Assembly (NCBI GenBank): GCA_044868005.1
Contig: JBIOVX010000147.1
Location: 52,914 to 116,913, forward strand
DNA from: DATARR01 sp044868005
GTDB taxonomy: Bacteria; Acidobacteriota; Thermoanaerobaculia; Multivoradales; UBA5704
Length of the DNA: 64,000 bases
Reading direction: 5' to 3'
Numbering within the stretch: the stretch's first letter is position 1; each line of letters begins with the position of its first letter. The translations under genes and the position numbers were made by a program. Positions 8,891-17,530 of this stretch are shown piece by piece. The notes under the pieces were generated by a model, which had not been told where the DNA came from, did not search any database, and saw only the letters and a list, made by a program, of their open reading frames with translations.

Positions 8891-9297
8891 ACCCCGGTGG
8901 GGGCCGTTGAGACCGGTTCGTGCATCCTCGCCATCCCGGCAGGAGCGATTTGCACCACCGTCTGGACGATTCCCACCTGGGTATGACCTCGTCGCACCGC
9001 GGTGCGAGCCCTCTGCACCGCGGTATGGACGGTTCATACCGCGGTATAAGCGGGTCCCACCGCGGTATGGCCGGGCTATACCGAGGTGGGAGTCTCTCAT
9101 ACCGCGGTGTAGCCCGGTCCCACTGAGGTATGGATGGCTCATACCGCGGTATTTGGCGCCTACACCGCGGTATGGCGGCCTCATACTGCGGTGGAGACGG
9201 CCCACACTTGGGTGGGAGCCGTCCGTACCGCGGTGTGGACCGTCGCCACCGCGGTACCAGCCGCCCTTACCGCGGTGGCGATCCACCACCACTCAGT
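8891..9297. repeat. 21-bp tandem repeat array with palindromic CCGCGG core (array 1)
   Basis: About 19 units with an exact 21-base period. The core ACCGCGGT begins at 8996, 9017, 9038, 9059, 9101, 9143, 9164, 9227, 9248 and 9269, with one- or two-base variants at 8975, 9080, 9122, 9185 and 9206 and more degenerate units at 8891-8954. The other 13 bases vary. The core is a perfect palindrome, sometimes extended to CATACCGCGGTATG. Because 21 is a multiple of 3, long frames stay open on both strands and encode heptads such as YRGMNRP and HRGTDGS. The array fills the space between the stop of 9293-9757 and the ssrA promoter. It is not CRISPR (no spacers) and has no good start or RBS of its own. 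Confidence 0.93.
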
Positions 9298-9757
9298 GGA
9301 GATCCCGGCCAGCCCGGTGGAGCTCCTCGGCGGCGACCGCGACGGCGGCCAGGAACTCGTCGGGGCCGCTGGTGCGCAGGCGCGAGACCACCAGAAACCA
9401 GCCGCCGAGCGCCAGGATGGCTCCGAAGGGGGCCACCGCGATCAGCTTGGGGTAGAAAGGCCATAGCAGGGTGAGCAGCCCGCCGGCGGCGGCCAGGAGC
9501 AGCACCATCACCGAGGCGGTCTGGACGTAGTAGACCGATGATTCCGGCAGAAAGATCACCCGCGAGCCGTCTGTTGCATCCCGGATTTCTACTACGCCAG
9601 TCACGAGCCCCCGGCGGATTCCGGCGACGACCGGCAGGTGTAGCTTTCCGCCGGCCCCTTCGGGTTGGAATTCCGCGCCCCAGTCCTCAGCCGTCCGGCG
9701 GACGGCGGCGAGCGCTTTCTCCGCCGGGACCGCCAAGTCGATGGCGTGCTCCGCCAC
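9293..9757 (-). CDS. Small membrane protein of unknown function
   Basis: 154 residues from a GTG start 3 bases after the stop of the upstream dusB-type gene, so the two are probably co-transcribed. Two hydrophobic segments near residues 83-100 and 106-125 (VMVLLLAAAGGLLTLLW and LIAVAPFGAILALGGWFLVV) sit between a soluble N-terminal domain and a short alanine-rich tail. No family is recognised. Its stop codon is followed at once, in the same frame, by the 21-bp array, so read-through would add [HY]RG heptads to the protein. Confidence 0.7.
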   Translation of the reverse strand: MAEHAIDLAVPAEKALAAVRRTAEDWGAEFQPEGAGGKLHLPVVAGIRRGLVTGVVEIRDATDGSRVIFLPESSVYYVQTASVMVLLLAAAGGLLTLLWPFYPKLIAVAPFGAILALGGWFLVVSRLRTSGPDEFLAAVAVAAEELHRAGRDLH

Positions 9758-9760
9758 GCG

Positions 9761-10744
9761 TTACGCGGCCTTCTCGACCAGCAGCTCGTCGAGGAACTCC
9801 TCGACCGTGGTGAGGAAGGTCTGGACGTCGGGGAGCTGGTTGATCGCCTGGCGCAGCTTGCGCCCGTTGGGCAGGCCGTGGGTGTACCAGCCGGTGAACT
9901 TGCGCAGCTTGTGGAGGGCGAACGTGGAGCTCTCCCGCTCGGCCACCATATGGAAGTGCTCCAGGATGAGATCGCGCCGGTCGGCGAGCGTCGGCTCGCT
10001 GACCCGGCTGCCGTCCAGGCGCGCGGCGATCTGCCGGAAGATCCACGGGTTCTTGGTGGCGCCGCGGCCGACCATGACGCCGTCGCAGCCGGTCTCGGCC
10101 ATCAGGCGCAGGGCGTCCTCGGGCTCGCGCACGTCGCCATTGCCGATCACCGGGATGGAGAGCGCCTCCTTGAGACGGGCGAGATGGCTCCAGTCGGCCT
10201 CGCCGGTGAACATCTGCCGCGCCGTGCGCGCGTGCATGGCTACCGCGGCGACGCCGTTGGCCTCGCAGATCCGCCCCAGCTCGAGATAGTTGCGGCGGCC
10301 GTCGTCGAGCCCCAGGCGGAACTTGACCGTGAGGGGGATCGAGATGGCGTCGCGCACCGTGCGGATGATGGACTCGGCCAGTTTCAGATCACCCATCAGA
10401 GCGGCGCCGGCGCAACCCTTGAGCACCTTGTTGGCCGGGCATCCCATGTTGATGTCGCAGATGTCGGCCCCCAGCTCCTCGACGACGAGGGCGGCCTCGC
10501 GCATAGTGGCCGCGTCCGAGCCGTAGATCTGGATGGCGAGCGGGCGCTCCTCTTCGCTGAAGTACATCAGGTCGCGGGTGCGCTGGTTGCCCTGGACGAT
10601 GGCCTTCGAGGAGATGAACTCCATCGATACCACGCCCACGCCGCCGATCCGCCGCACGATGAGGCGGAAATCGCGGTCGGTCACCCCGGCCATGGGCGCG
10701 AGCCAGAGCGGAGGATCGATGCGGTGAGGGCCGAGGTGGACCAT
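9761..10744 (-). CDS. dusB: tRNA-dihydrouridine synthase (DusB type)
   Basis: 327 residues. This FMN enzyme reduces uridine to dihydrouridine in tRNA D-loops. The TIM barrel begins PPLWLAPMAGVTDRDFR. The catalytic cysteine is C102 in DINMGCPANKVLKGCAG. MHARTARQMFTGEADW, IPVIGNGDVREPEDA and GVMVGRGATKNPWIF are typical FMN and RNA-binding motifs, and a small helical C-terminal domain follows. DusB versus another Dus subgroup is judged from the DINMGCP and GCAGAALM wording. Confidence 0.93.
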   Translation of the reverse strand: MVHLGPHRIDPPLWLAPMAGVTDRDFRLIVRRIGGVGVVSMEFISSKAIVQGNQRTRDLMYFSEEERPLAIQIYGSDAATMREAALVVEELGADICDINMGCPANKVLKGCAGAALMGDLKLAESIIRTVRDAISIPLTVKFRLGLDDGRRNYLELGRICEANGVAAVAMHARTARQMFTGEADWSHLARLKEALSIPVIGNGDVREPEDALRLMAETGCDGVMVGRGATKNPWIFRQIAARLDGSRVSEPTLADRRDLILEHFHMVAERESSTFALHKLRKFTGWYTHGLPNGRKLRQAINQLPDVQTFLTTVEEFLDELLVEKAA

Positions 10745-10756
10745 GGCGGGGAGATT

Positions 10757-13000
10757 TTAGCTCGCCGGAGCGGTTGCAACTCTTCTCGGGTTCCGCACGC
10801 CGAGCGCGACCGCCAGGAGGCCGGCGGCCGCGCACAACGAAAGCACGGCGGCGAGCTCTTCCGGCCAGGCGCTGATCTCGAGCACGACGCGGTGGCGCCC
10901 GGCCGGGACCACGACTCCCAGGAGGGCCAGATCGGCCGGCAGCACCTGCAGGCGACGGTCTCCCGCGTGCGCCTGCCAGAAGTTCTGGAACGCCCGCTGA
11001 ACGACCAGGAGCCCACCGCCGCCAGCCACGTCCACGACCAGACGATCCGGGCTCGCGGCGAGCAGGCGGACTCGGGCGCCGGGTCGATGGGGGACGGCCA
11101 GCGGGAGCACCGCCGTTGCGGCGGGCTCCGGCCGGCTGCCCAGGAGCTCGAAGGCCCGCCGCGGGGATTCCGCCGCCAGGACCCGTTCCGGCCACCAGGC
11201 CTGAGGGGCCGGCGCGGCAATCCTGTAGAAGAAGAGGGGGTCGCCCGAAAATTCCTGGCGCAGGAGGCGGGCGTGCCGGCTGGCGACCGGCGCGGGCGAA
11301 ACCAGAATGCGGGCGCCCAACGCGCGGCACCAGCCGATCCGCTCATCCCAGCTCGCCCGTGACAGGCGGTAGAGCAGCAGGGTGTAAAGCTGATGGTGCA
11401 TGCCGTCGATGTTCGGAGCCGCGGGATACGAGCGGCCTTCCAGGATTCCCGGGGTCGGGCCCAAGCTGAAAGCCTCGCGCTGAACCTGCCAGGAAGGGCC
11501 CTCCGCGCCGGGAGGAACCGAGGGGCGCAATCCCCACGACGGATAGGTCTGTTCGACGGGGAGGACCGGCCCGCTATCTGGACCATCTGGAGCCCCCGCG
11601 AGGGCGCGGATCCTATCCGTCCTCTCCAGAAAAACCAGCGGTTGAAGCTGGAGGAGGGCCAGCAGCTCCACTCCCAGGAGCGCGCCGGCCGAACGCCGCC
11701 GCACACCCCAGGCGGCGAGCCCGCAAAGGAGCGCCGCGACGACCAGACCGGAGAGCAGATGCTGCCGCGCCGGCGCCGGTTCTCCCCGGGGCACGCCGAG
11801 CCAGGTGCTGACCGTGGCGGCCGCGGCGGCGAGGAGCGCGCCGGTTGCCGCCATGCGGAAGGCGCTCCGCTCGCCTCCGGCGACGACGCGGTCCAGGCCT
11901 TCTCCGGCCAGCAAGGGCAGAGCGAGCGCCGTCCAGACGATCAGCTTCTCCGGCGAGCGGAATCCACCGGCGAACAGGATCTGGAGAAGATTGGCGGAGA
12001 AGCGCCCGATGCAGGCCAGCGCGAGCCCTCCGAGCGCCAGGCCGGCGAGGGGCGGCCGGCGCCTGGCGCCGGCGAACGCCAGGATCAGCGCCACGGCGCC
12101 GAAATACAAGCTGAGATAGAGACGGGGAGGCACGCCGAAGGCCCAGAGGCCCCGGTCTCCCGGAAAAGCGGGCAAACCGAAAGGGAAGGGAAGGGCGAGC
12201 TCCAGCAGCCGGCCCGGCTGGAGCGTGAAAGCCGCCACTTCCTTGGGCAGCATTCCGTAGCCGAAGCGGAAGGTCCAGTGCGCGATCCGCAAGGTGGCCA
12301 CGATCTGCGGCAGGGAGACCAGGATTCCGGCCGCCACCACGGCGGCCGCCGTCGCCAGGCCCCGGCGCCAGCCATGGGCGGGGATCGCGACGGCGACCAA
12401 AGGGACGACTCCCAGCATCACCACGGGATCGGCGGCCAGGAGCGCGAGCCCCAGCGCGATGCCGCCGAGAGCGACTCCCCTCCTGCCGCCGCGCACGCCG
12501 CCGAGCAGCACCAACGGCAGCCAGGCGGCGGCGGTGGCCACGGTATAGAAGCTGAGGACCGAGAGCATCCATCCCGAGCCGGCGTAAGCAAGGCCGGCGA
12601 GCAGGGCCGCCGGCTTGCTCTGCGCCAGCGCCCGGGCGAGCAGCGCCATGTTCATCCCGGCGAGGAGCCAGTGCAGGCAGAGGTGCAGGTTGAACGCGGT
12701 CCAGAAGGGCAGCGCCAGGTAGAGAAGGTTGCCGGGGTAGAAGGCCATGCTGTTGGGATCGCCGCGGAAGGGTTGCCCGAGCGCCCAGGTGGGATTGGTG
12801 GCCGGAATGCGGCCCTCCCTGAGCTGGGCCGCGCCGAAGGCCTTGAGAGGAATGAAAAGCTGGGAGAGGTCGCGGAAGTAGAACGTCACCTCTCCGGAGG
12901 CCGTCGCCAGGCACACCGCGAGCCACAGCACGAGGGCTGCAGCGAGGACGAAAAGCCAACCGGCGGGGGGGTGAAGGGAAGAGAGCGGGCGTTTCGTCAC
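10757..13000 (-). CDS. Large multi-spanning membrane protein, YfhO/glycosyltransferase-like
   Basis: 747 residues from a GTG that overlaps the upstream stop (GTGA); a longer frame to 13060 would run into the preceding gene. About a dozen hydrophobic segments fill residues 10-440. The first loop contains FYFRDLSQLFIPLKAFGAAQ and FRGDPNSMAFYPGNLLY, which resembles bacterial YfhO-type proteins and GT-C glycosyltransferases with an acidic loop. A soluble domain and a final C-terminal hydrophobic segment follow. It may transfer sugars from a lipid carrier to an envelope component. The substrate is unknown. Confidence 0.7.
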   Translation of the reverse strand: MTKRPLSSLHPPAGWLFVLAAALVLWLAVCLATASGEVTFYFRDLSQLFIPLKAFGAAQLREGRIPATNPTWALGQPFRGDPNSMAFYPGNLLYLALPFWTAFNLHLCLHWLLAGMNMALLARALAQSKPAALLAGLAYAGSGWMLSVLSFYTVATAAAWLPLVLLGGVRGGRRGVALGGIALGLALLAADPVVMLGVVPLVAVAIPAHGWRRGLATAAAVVAAGILVSLPQIVATLRIAHWTFRFGYGMLPKEVAAFTLQPGRLLELALPFPFGLPAFPGDRGLWAFGVPPRLYLSLYFGAVALILAFAGARRRPPLAGLALGGLALACIGRFSANLLQILFAGGFRSPEKLIVWTALALPLLAGEGLDRVVAGGERSAFRMAATGALLAAAAATVSTWLGVPRGEPAPARQHLLSGLVVAALLCGLAAWGVRRRSAGALLGVELLALLQLQPLVFLERTDRIRALAGAPDGPDSGPVLPVEQTYPSWGLRPSVPPGAEGPSWQVQREAFSLGPTPGILEGRSYPAAPNIDGMHHQLYTLLLYRLSRASWDERIGWCRALGARILVSPAPVASRHARLLRQEFSGDPLFFYRIAAPAPQAWWPERVLAAESPRRAFELLGSRPEPAATAVLPLAVPHRPGARVRLLAASPDRLVVDVAGGGGLLVVQRAFQNFWQAHAGDRRLQVLPADLALLGVVVPAGRHRVVLEISAWPEELAAVLSLCAAAGLLAVALGVRNPRRVATAPAS

Positions 13001-13278
13001 GTCCCGCCCCGCACCGTGCTTCCCAGCCAGGTCGAGAGCAGAGCGGCGATCACCGCCCACTGCAGCCCGCCGGCGACCAGGCTCCAGGTCAGCAGCGGCG
13101 TGCCGTCCAGGTGCAGGTAGGCGAGGGAGATGGGGAAGTCGATCCAGGCGAGGACGTTTCCGCGGCCGAAGCTGCCCCAGGTGCGCCAGACCAGAATGGC
13201 CGTGACCAGGTGGAGCAGGTAGCCCACGATGAGGGCTGCCACCGCGGCGCGGCGCCAGGGGTGAAGGATGGGGCGCAC
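12997..13278 (-). CDS. Small membrane protein, unknown
   Basis: 93 residues if the GTG at 13278 is the start; the ATG at 13347 is less likely, since it would place the N-terminus in a dispersed repeat and against the divergent gene. The two or three membrane segments include RAAVAALIVGYLLHLVTAIL and LLTWSLVAGGLQWAVIAALL. The stop overlaps the start of the large membrane protein by 4 bases, so the two are probably translationally coupled. No family is recognised. Confidence 0.6.
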   Translation of the reverse strand: MRPILHPWRRAAVAALIVGYLLHLVTAILVWRTWGSFGRGNVLAWIDFPISLAYLHLDGTPLLTWSLVAGGLQWAVIAALLSTWLGSTVRGGT

Positions 13279-13311
13279 AGGGATAGCATATCCTTGCCGG
13301 TCAGACACTGC

Positions 13312-13342
13312 TTCAAGACCCGGGACCCAAGGCCCAAGACTC
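13312..13342. repeat. Dispersed CAAGACCC repeat segment
   Basis: The segment TTCAAGACCCGGGACCCAAG and the bases after it closely resemble 5791-5815. It lies between divergent genes, just before the methyltransferase start. Confidence 0.5.
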
Positions 13343-13352
13343 CTCATCTCCT

Positions 13353-14069
13353 ATGCCCTGGTACAAGAAATGGTTCGGCGAGGAGTACCTGGAGCTGTAC
13401 TCCCACCGCAACGAGTCCGAGGCCGAGGAGCACGTCGACTTCGTCGAGCGCCACGTCGGAGGACCGCGGCCGCGGGCGGTGCTCGATCTCGCCTGCGGCG
13501 CCGGCCGGCATACGGCGGTGCTACGGCGGCGAGGCTACCGCACGCTGGGAGTCGATCTGTCGCTGACCCTGCTGGCACGGAACGAGCTACCGCGGGTGGC
13601 GGGCGACATGCGGTTGCTGCCTTTCGCGGCCGGCAGCTTCGACTGGGTGCTCAACTTCTTCACCTCCTTCGGCTACTTCGAGGCTGAACGGGAGAATTTC
13701 CGCGTGTTGGAGGAGGTCGTGCGCGTCCTCGCCCAGGACGGGCGGTTCCTCATCGATCTGATGAATCCGGGAGCGGTGCTGGCGTGCCTCAAGCCCCGCG
13801 ATTCGCAGGTGCTGGACGGCCGCGAGGTGGAGATGGAGCGCTGGTACGACGCCGGCCGCAAGCGGCTCAACAAGCGTATCGTGGTGAGCACGCCCGGCGA
13901 GCCCTCGCGCGCCTTCCTCGAGAGCGTGCGGCTTTACGAGCCGGAGGAGGTGACCATCGGCCTGCGCTGGGCGGGCCTCGAGGTCGCGGCCCTCTTCGGC
14001 AACTTTCAGGGAGATCCTTACGAGCGTGACAGCGAACGCCTCATCCTCATCGGTTTCAAGCCGGCCTGA
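13353..14069 (+). CDS. Class I SAM-dependent methyltransferase next to bshC
   Basis: 238 residues. The SAM-binding motif I is VLDLACGAGRHTAVL, followed by the acidic TLGVDLS, MRLLPFAAGSFDWVLNFFTSFGYF and LAQDGRFLIDLMNPGAVL, a standard class I order. It starts the plus-strand run that continues into bshC, bshB1 and bshA, with 7 bases to the preferred bshC start. Established knowledge: green sulfur bacteria make N-methyl-bacillithiol with a SAM methyltransferase (NmbA). The position here makes a thiol-modifying role plausible, but this is inference. It could also act on another small molecule. Confidence 0.85.
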   Translation: MPWYKKWFGEEYLELYSHRNESEAEEHVDFVERHVGGPRPRAVLDLACGAGRHTAVLRRRGYRTLGVDLSLTLLARNELPRVAGDMRLLPFAAGSFDWVLNFFTSFGYFEAERENFRVLEEVVRVLAQDGRFLIDLMNPGAVLACLKPRDSQVLDGREVEMERWYDAGRKRLNKRIVVSTPGEPSRAFLESVRLYEPEEVTIGLRWAGLEVAALFGNFQGDPYERDSERLILIGFKPA

Positions 14070-14076
14070 CCTCGCG

Positions 14077-15660
14077 GTGGACCTCGCGGCGGCGCGGCTC
14101 CTCGCGCCCCTGCCCGCCGCCTGGCTCGCCGGCCGCGACCTCGATCTGCTGGCGCCGCTGCGCTTCCTGCCGCCCGGCGGCCTGCCGTCCCTCGCCGCTC
14201 CGGCGGCCGCCAGCCGCCGCGAGCTCGCCCAGGCGCTCGCCGTCGCCAATCGGGCCTACGGCAACGAGAACGCCGACCGTCTCGCGCAGCGCTTCGCGGA
14301 TCCGGCGGCGCGCGTCGTGGTCACCGGCCAGCAGCCCGGGCTCCTCGGCGGCCCGCTCTACTGCCTGGCCAAGATGATCGCGGTTGGGCGTTGGGCCGAG
14401 GCGCTGGAGGCGGCGGGCGAGCCGGCGGTGGCCGTCTTCTGGGTGGCGACCGAGGACCACGACTGGGCCGAGGCGACGCAGACGGCGGTGCTGGCGTCCG
14501 ACGGTCCGCGCGCCTTCGACCTCGGGCCCGATCCCCAGCCGCTGGCGCCGCTCGGCGTGCGCACCCTGGGGCCGACGGTCGAGGACGTGCTGCGCGGCAT
14601 CGCCGCGGCCCTGCCCGGAGATTTCTACGCCGAGTGGCTGGGCACCATAGCCCGCTGGTACCGGCCGGACGCGCGCTTCGGCGAGGCGTTCTGCCGCCTC
14701 ATGGCCCACCTGCTCGGCCCCCGCTGCCCGCTGCTGCTCGACGCCATGGACCCGGCACTCAAGGCGGCGCAGCGGCCATGGCTGCGGCGGCTCGTCGAGC
14801 GCCGGCGCGAGCTGGAGGAAACGCTCGCCCGCCGCGACGCCGAGATCGAGGCGCGAGGCCATCCCCTCCAGGTGAGCCCGCAGCGCGGCGCGAGCCCGCT
14901 CTTCCTGCTGCGCGGCGGCGAGCGGCGGCGCATCGAGTGGCGCGGCGAGGAAGGCTTCGCGCTGCGCGGCGGCGAAGGAGAGGCGGAGACGATCGCCGGC
15001 CTACTGCAGATCGTGGAGGAGAACCCCGCCGTCGTCTCGCCGGGCGTGCTCGCCCGCCCGGCGGTGCAGGACGCGGTGCTCGGCACCTCTCTCCAGGTGC
15101 TGGGCCCAGGCGAGCTCTCCTACATGGCGCAGGCCGCCGCCACTCATGAGGTGCTGGAAGTGGAGGCGCCCTGGGTGACCCTGCGGCCGCAGACGCTCGT
15201 CCTCGAAGCCAAGCAGATCGAGAAGCTGGAGGATCTGGGAATCCCTCTCGCCACCCTGCTGGGCGATCCGGCGGCAGTCGACCGCTGGCTCGCCGAGCGG
15301 GTCGGCGGCGACCTGGTGGGACCGGCGCGCCGCCGCGTCGAGGAGGCGCTGGCGGCGCTGCGCGAGCCGGCCCTCGCCGCCGACGCCAATCTGGAGCGGC
15401 CGTTCGAGAAGACGCGCGAGCAGATCCTGCGCGCCCTCGACCTCTTCGGCGAGAAGGCGGTGGCCGCCGCCGCCCGCCGCAACGAGGTGGAGGGCCGCCG
15501 CGTGCAGCAGCTCCGCGAGACCTGCCAGCCGCTCGGCAAGCCCCAGGAGCGCATCGTCTCCTCGGCGCATTTCCCGGGAAAGTACGGCCGGGAATTCGTA
15601 GAGAGGTATTGGGAGCAGATGGAGCTCGACGGCGCGCGCCTGCAGGTGATCGTGCCATGA
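14077..15660 (+). CDS. bshC: Bacillithiol biosynthesis cysteine-adding enzyme BshC
   Basis: 527 residues from GTG 14077; an upstream GTG at 14026 would overlap the methyltransferase. BshC joins cysteine to glucosamine-malate in the last step of bacillithiol synthesis. Recognisable segments are RVVVTGQQPGLLGGPLYCLA, then AVFWVATEDHDWAEA with the EDHD motif, and EELERR-type coiled-coil stretches. The C-terminal end KYGREFVERYWEQ is also typical. It is followed directly by bshB1 and bshA, which supports the assignment strongly. Confidence 0.92.
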   Translation: MDLAAARLLAPLPAAWLAGRDLDLLAPLRFLPPGGLPSLAAPAAASRRELAQALAVANRAYGNENADRLAQRFADPAARVVVTGQQPGLLGGPLYCLAKMIAVGRWAEALEAAGEPAVAVFWVATEDHDWAEATQTAVLASDGPRAFDLGPDPQPLAPLGVRTLGPTVEDVLRGIAAALPGDFYAEWLGTIARWYRPDARFGEAFCRLMAHLLGPRCPLLLDAMDPALKAAQRPWLRRLVERRRELEETLARRDAEIEARGHPLQVSPQRGASPLFLLRGGERRRIEWRGEEGFALRGGEGEAETIAGLLQIVEENPAVVSPGVLARPAVQDAVLGTSLQVLGPGELSYMAQAAATHEVLEVEAPWVTLRPQTLVLEAKQIEKLEDLGIPLATLLGDPAAVDRWLAERVGGDLVGPARRRVEEALAALREPALAADANLERPFEKTREQILRALDLFGEKAVAAAARRNEVEGRRVQQLRETCQPLGKPQERIVSSAHFPGKYGREFVERYWEQMELDGARLQVIVP

Positions 15661-15670
15661 GGGAACGACT

Positions 15671-16399
15671 ATGAAGCTCGACGTGCTCGCGATCGGCGCC
15701 CACCCGGACGATGTGGAGCTGGGGTGCGGCGGAGCCCTGGCGTTGCTGGCGCGCGGCGGGCGGAAGGTGGGCATCCTGCACCTGACCCGCGGCGAGCGCG
15801 GTACCCGCGGCACGGAGGAGGAGCGGCGGGCGGAGGCCGAGCAGGCGGCCGAGGCACTGGGCGCCGCGGCGCTCGACTTCCTCGATTGCGGCGACGGCGG
15901 CCTGCGCAGCGGCGAGGCCGAAGAGGACGCGCTGATCGCCGTCCTCCGCCGCTGGCGGCCCGAGCTCGTCCTGGGACCGACGCCGCACGACCGCCATCCC
16001 GATCACAAGCGCTCCCACCAGCTCGTCGAGGCGGCCTGCTTCTACGCCGGCCTGGCAAACCGCGCCCGCGAGTCCGGCCCGCCACACCGGCCCGCGGCCG
16101 TCTTCTCCTACATGCAGCACGATCTCTTCCCGCCGAGCTTCATCGTCGACGTGACGGCCGCCTGGGAGGCCAAGCGGGAGTCTTTGCGCGCCTATCGCAG
16201 CCAGCTCTATCAGCCGGACCAGAAAGAGGACGGCAATCCGTTCACCAAGATCTCGACGCCGGAGTTCTGGCACGCCGTCGAGGGCCGCGCCCGGCACTTC
16301 GGCCTGCTCGTCGGCGCCACGTACGGCGAGCCGTTCTGGAGCCGGCAGCCGCTGGCCGTGGCGGACCCCATGGCCATCCTGCCCGGAGGTGTGCGTTGA
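15671..16399 (+). CDS. bshB1: Bacillithiol biosynthesis deacetylase BshB1
   Basis: 242-residue PIG-L family zinc deacetylase, which removes acetate from N-acetylglucosamine-malate. The metal site is made of AHPDD (residues 10-14) and the HPDH motif near 109-112 (PHDRHPDHKRSH). GERGTRGTEEER is the usual conserved loop. It lies 10 bases after bshC and its stop overlaps the bshA TTG start (TTGA), so the three enzymes are coupled. Confidence 0.94.
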   Translation: MKLDVLAIGAHPDDVELGCGGALALLARGGRKVGILHLTRGERGTRGTEEERRAEAEQAAEALGAAALDFLDCGDGGLRSGEAEEDALIAVLRRWRPELVLGPTPHDRHPDHKRSHQLVEAACFYAGLANRARESGPPHRPAAVFSYMQHDLFPPSFIVDVTAAWEAKRESLRAYRSQLYQPDQKEDGNPFTKISTPEFWHAVEGRARHFGLLVGATYGEPFWSRQPLAVADPMAILPGGVR

Positions 16400-17523
16400 G
16401 GATCGGCATCAGTTGTTACCCGACTTACGGCGGTTCCGGCATCGTCGCCACCGAGCTCGCCATGGCGCTCGCCGAAGGCGGCGACGAGGTGCACGTCATC
16501 AGCTATGCGCTGCCCTCGCGGCTCTCCTTCCTCAACGCGCGGACCTTCTTCCACGAGGTGGTCACTCCCACCTATCCGCTGTTCGACAACTATCCTCCTT
16601 ATTCGCTGGCCCTCTCCACCAAGATGGTCGAGGTGGCCCGCCATGCGCCGCTCGACGTGCTGCACGTCCATTACGCCATTCCGAACGCCGTCTCGGCGGT
16701 GATGGCCCGCGAGATCGTGGCGCCGCAGCCGCTGCCGATCGTCACCACCCTCCACGGCACCGACGTCACCCTGGTGGGCAACGATCCCAACTACCTCGAG
16801 ACCACGCGCTGGGGCATCCTGCAGAGCAATGCCGTGACCGCTGTCTCCGAATCGCTGCGGCGCACCACCGTCGAGCAGCTCGGCATCTCCAACCAGATCG
16901 ACGTGGTGCCCAACTTCATCGATCCGGCGCGTTACGAGCAGGCCCGGAACGGACCGGGAGCGCGCCGTTGGGGCAAGCCCGGGGAGCACCTGCTGGTCCA
17001 CATTTCGAACTTCCGGCCGGTCAAGCGGGTGATGGACGTCGTCGGCGTCTTCGAGCGGGTGATGCGCAAAGTCCCCAGCCGCCTGGTGCTGGTGGGCGAC
17101 GGCCCGGACCGCGGCAAGGTCGAGCAATACTGCCGCGAGAACCGCATCTGCGGCTCCATCAGCTTCATCGGCAGCCTGCCCTTGATCGAGGAGGTGCTGG
17201 TGGGAGCGGACCTCTTCCTGCTCCCCTCGGAGAGCGAATCGTTCGGCCTCGCCGCCCTGGAGGCCATGAGCTGCGAGGTGCCGGTGATCGCAACGGACGC
17301 CGGCGGCCTGCCGGAAGTAGTGGTGCACGGCGAGACCGGCTTCCTCTGCCCGGTGGGAGACGTGGACGCCATGGCGGCGGCGGCGCTGCGGCTGCTCTCC
17401 GACGAGGACCTGCGGCGGCGGTTCGGCGCCGCGAGCCGGCGGCGGGCGGTCGAGCAGTTCAGCCAGAAGGCGATCGTCCAGCGCTACCGCGCCATCTACG
17501 AGCGGGTGACCGGCCTGCCCTGA
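16396..17523 (+). CDS. bshA: Bacillithiol glycosyltransferase BshA
   Basis: 375-residue GT4 glycosyltransferase that joins GlcNAc from UDP-GlcNAc to L-malate. The start is TTG at 16396, with GGAGGT 5 bases upstream and overlapping the bshB1 stop. The N-terminus RIGISCYPTYGGSGIVATEL carries the glycine loop. HISNFRPVKRVMDVVGVF and the C-terminal PSESESFGLAALEAMSCEVP hold the donor-binding E-x7-E motif. It completes the bshC-B1-A set. Confidence 0.95.
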   Translation: MRIGISCYPTYGGSGIVATELAMALAEGGDEVHVISYALPSRLSFLNARTFFHEVVTPTYPLFDNYPPYSLALSTKMVEVARHAPLDVLHVHYAIPNAVSAVMAREIVAPQPLPIVTTLHGTDVTLVGNDPNYLETTRWGILQSNAVTAVSESLRRTTVEQLGISNQIDVVPNFIDPARYEQARNGPGARRWGKPGEHLLVHISNFRPVKRVMDVVGVFERVMRKVPSRLVLVGDGPDRGKVEQYCRENRICGSISFIGSLPLIEEVLVGADLFLLPSESESFGLAALEAMSCEVPVIATDAGGLPEVVVHGETGFLCPVGDVDAMAAAALRLLSDEDLRRRFGAASRRRAVEQFSQKAIVQRYRAIYERVTGLP

Positions 17524-17530
17524 GCTCGGC

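Noticed and set aside
8891..9297. CRISPR array
   Set aside because: The units touch each other with no spacers of constant length, and no cas genes are in the window.
8726..9455. Several frames of 70-234 residues over array 1
   Set aside because: They arise because 21 is a multiple of 3 and the core is palindromic; none has a convincing start, and one runs through the tmRNA gene.
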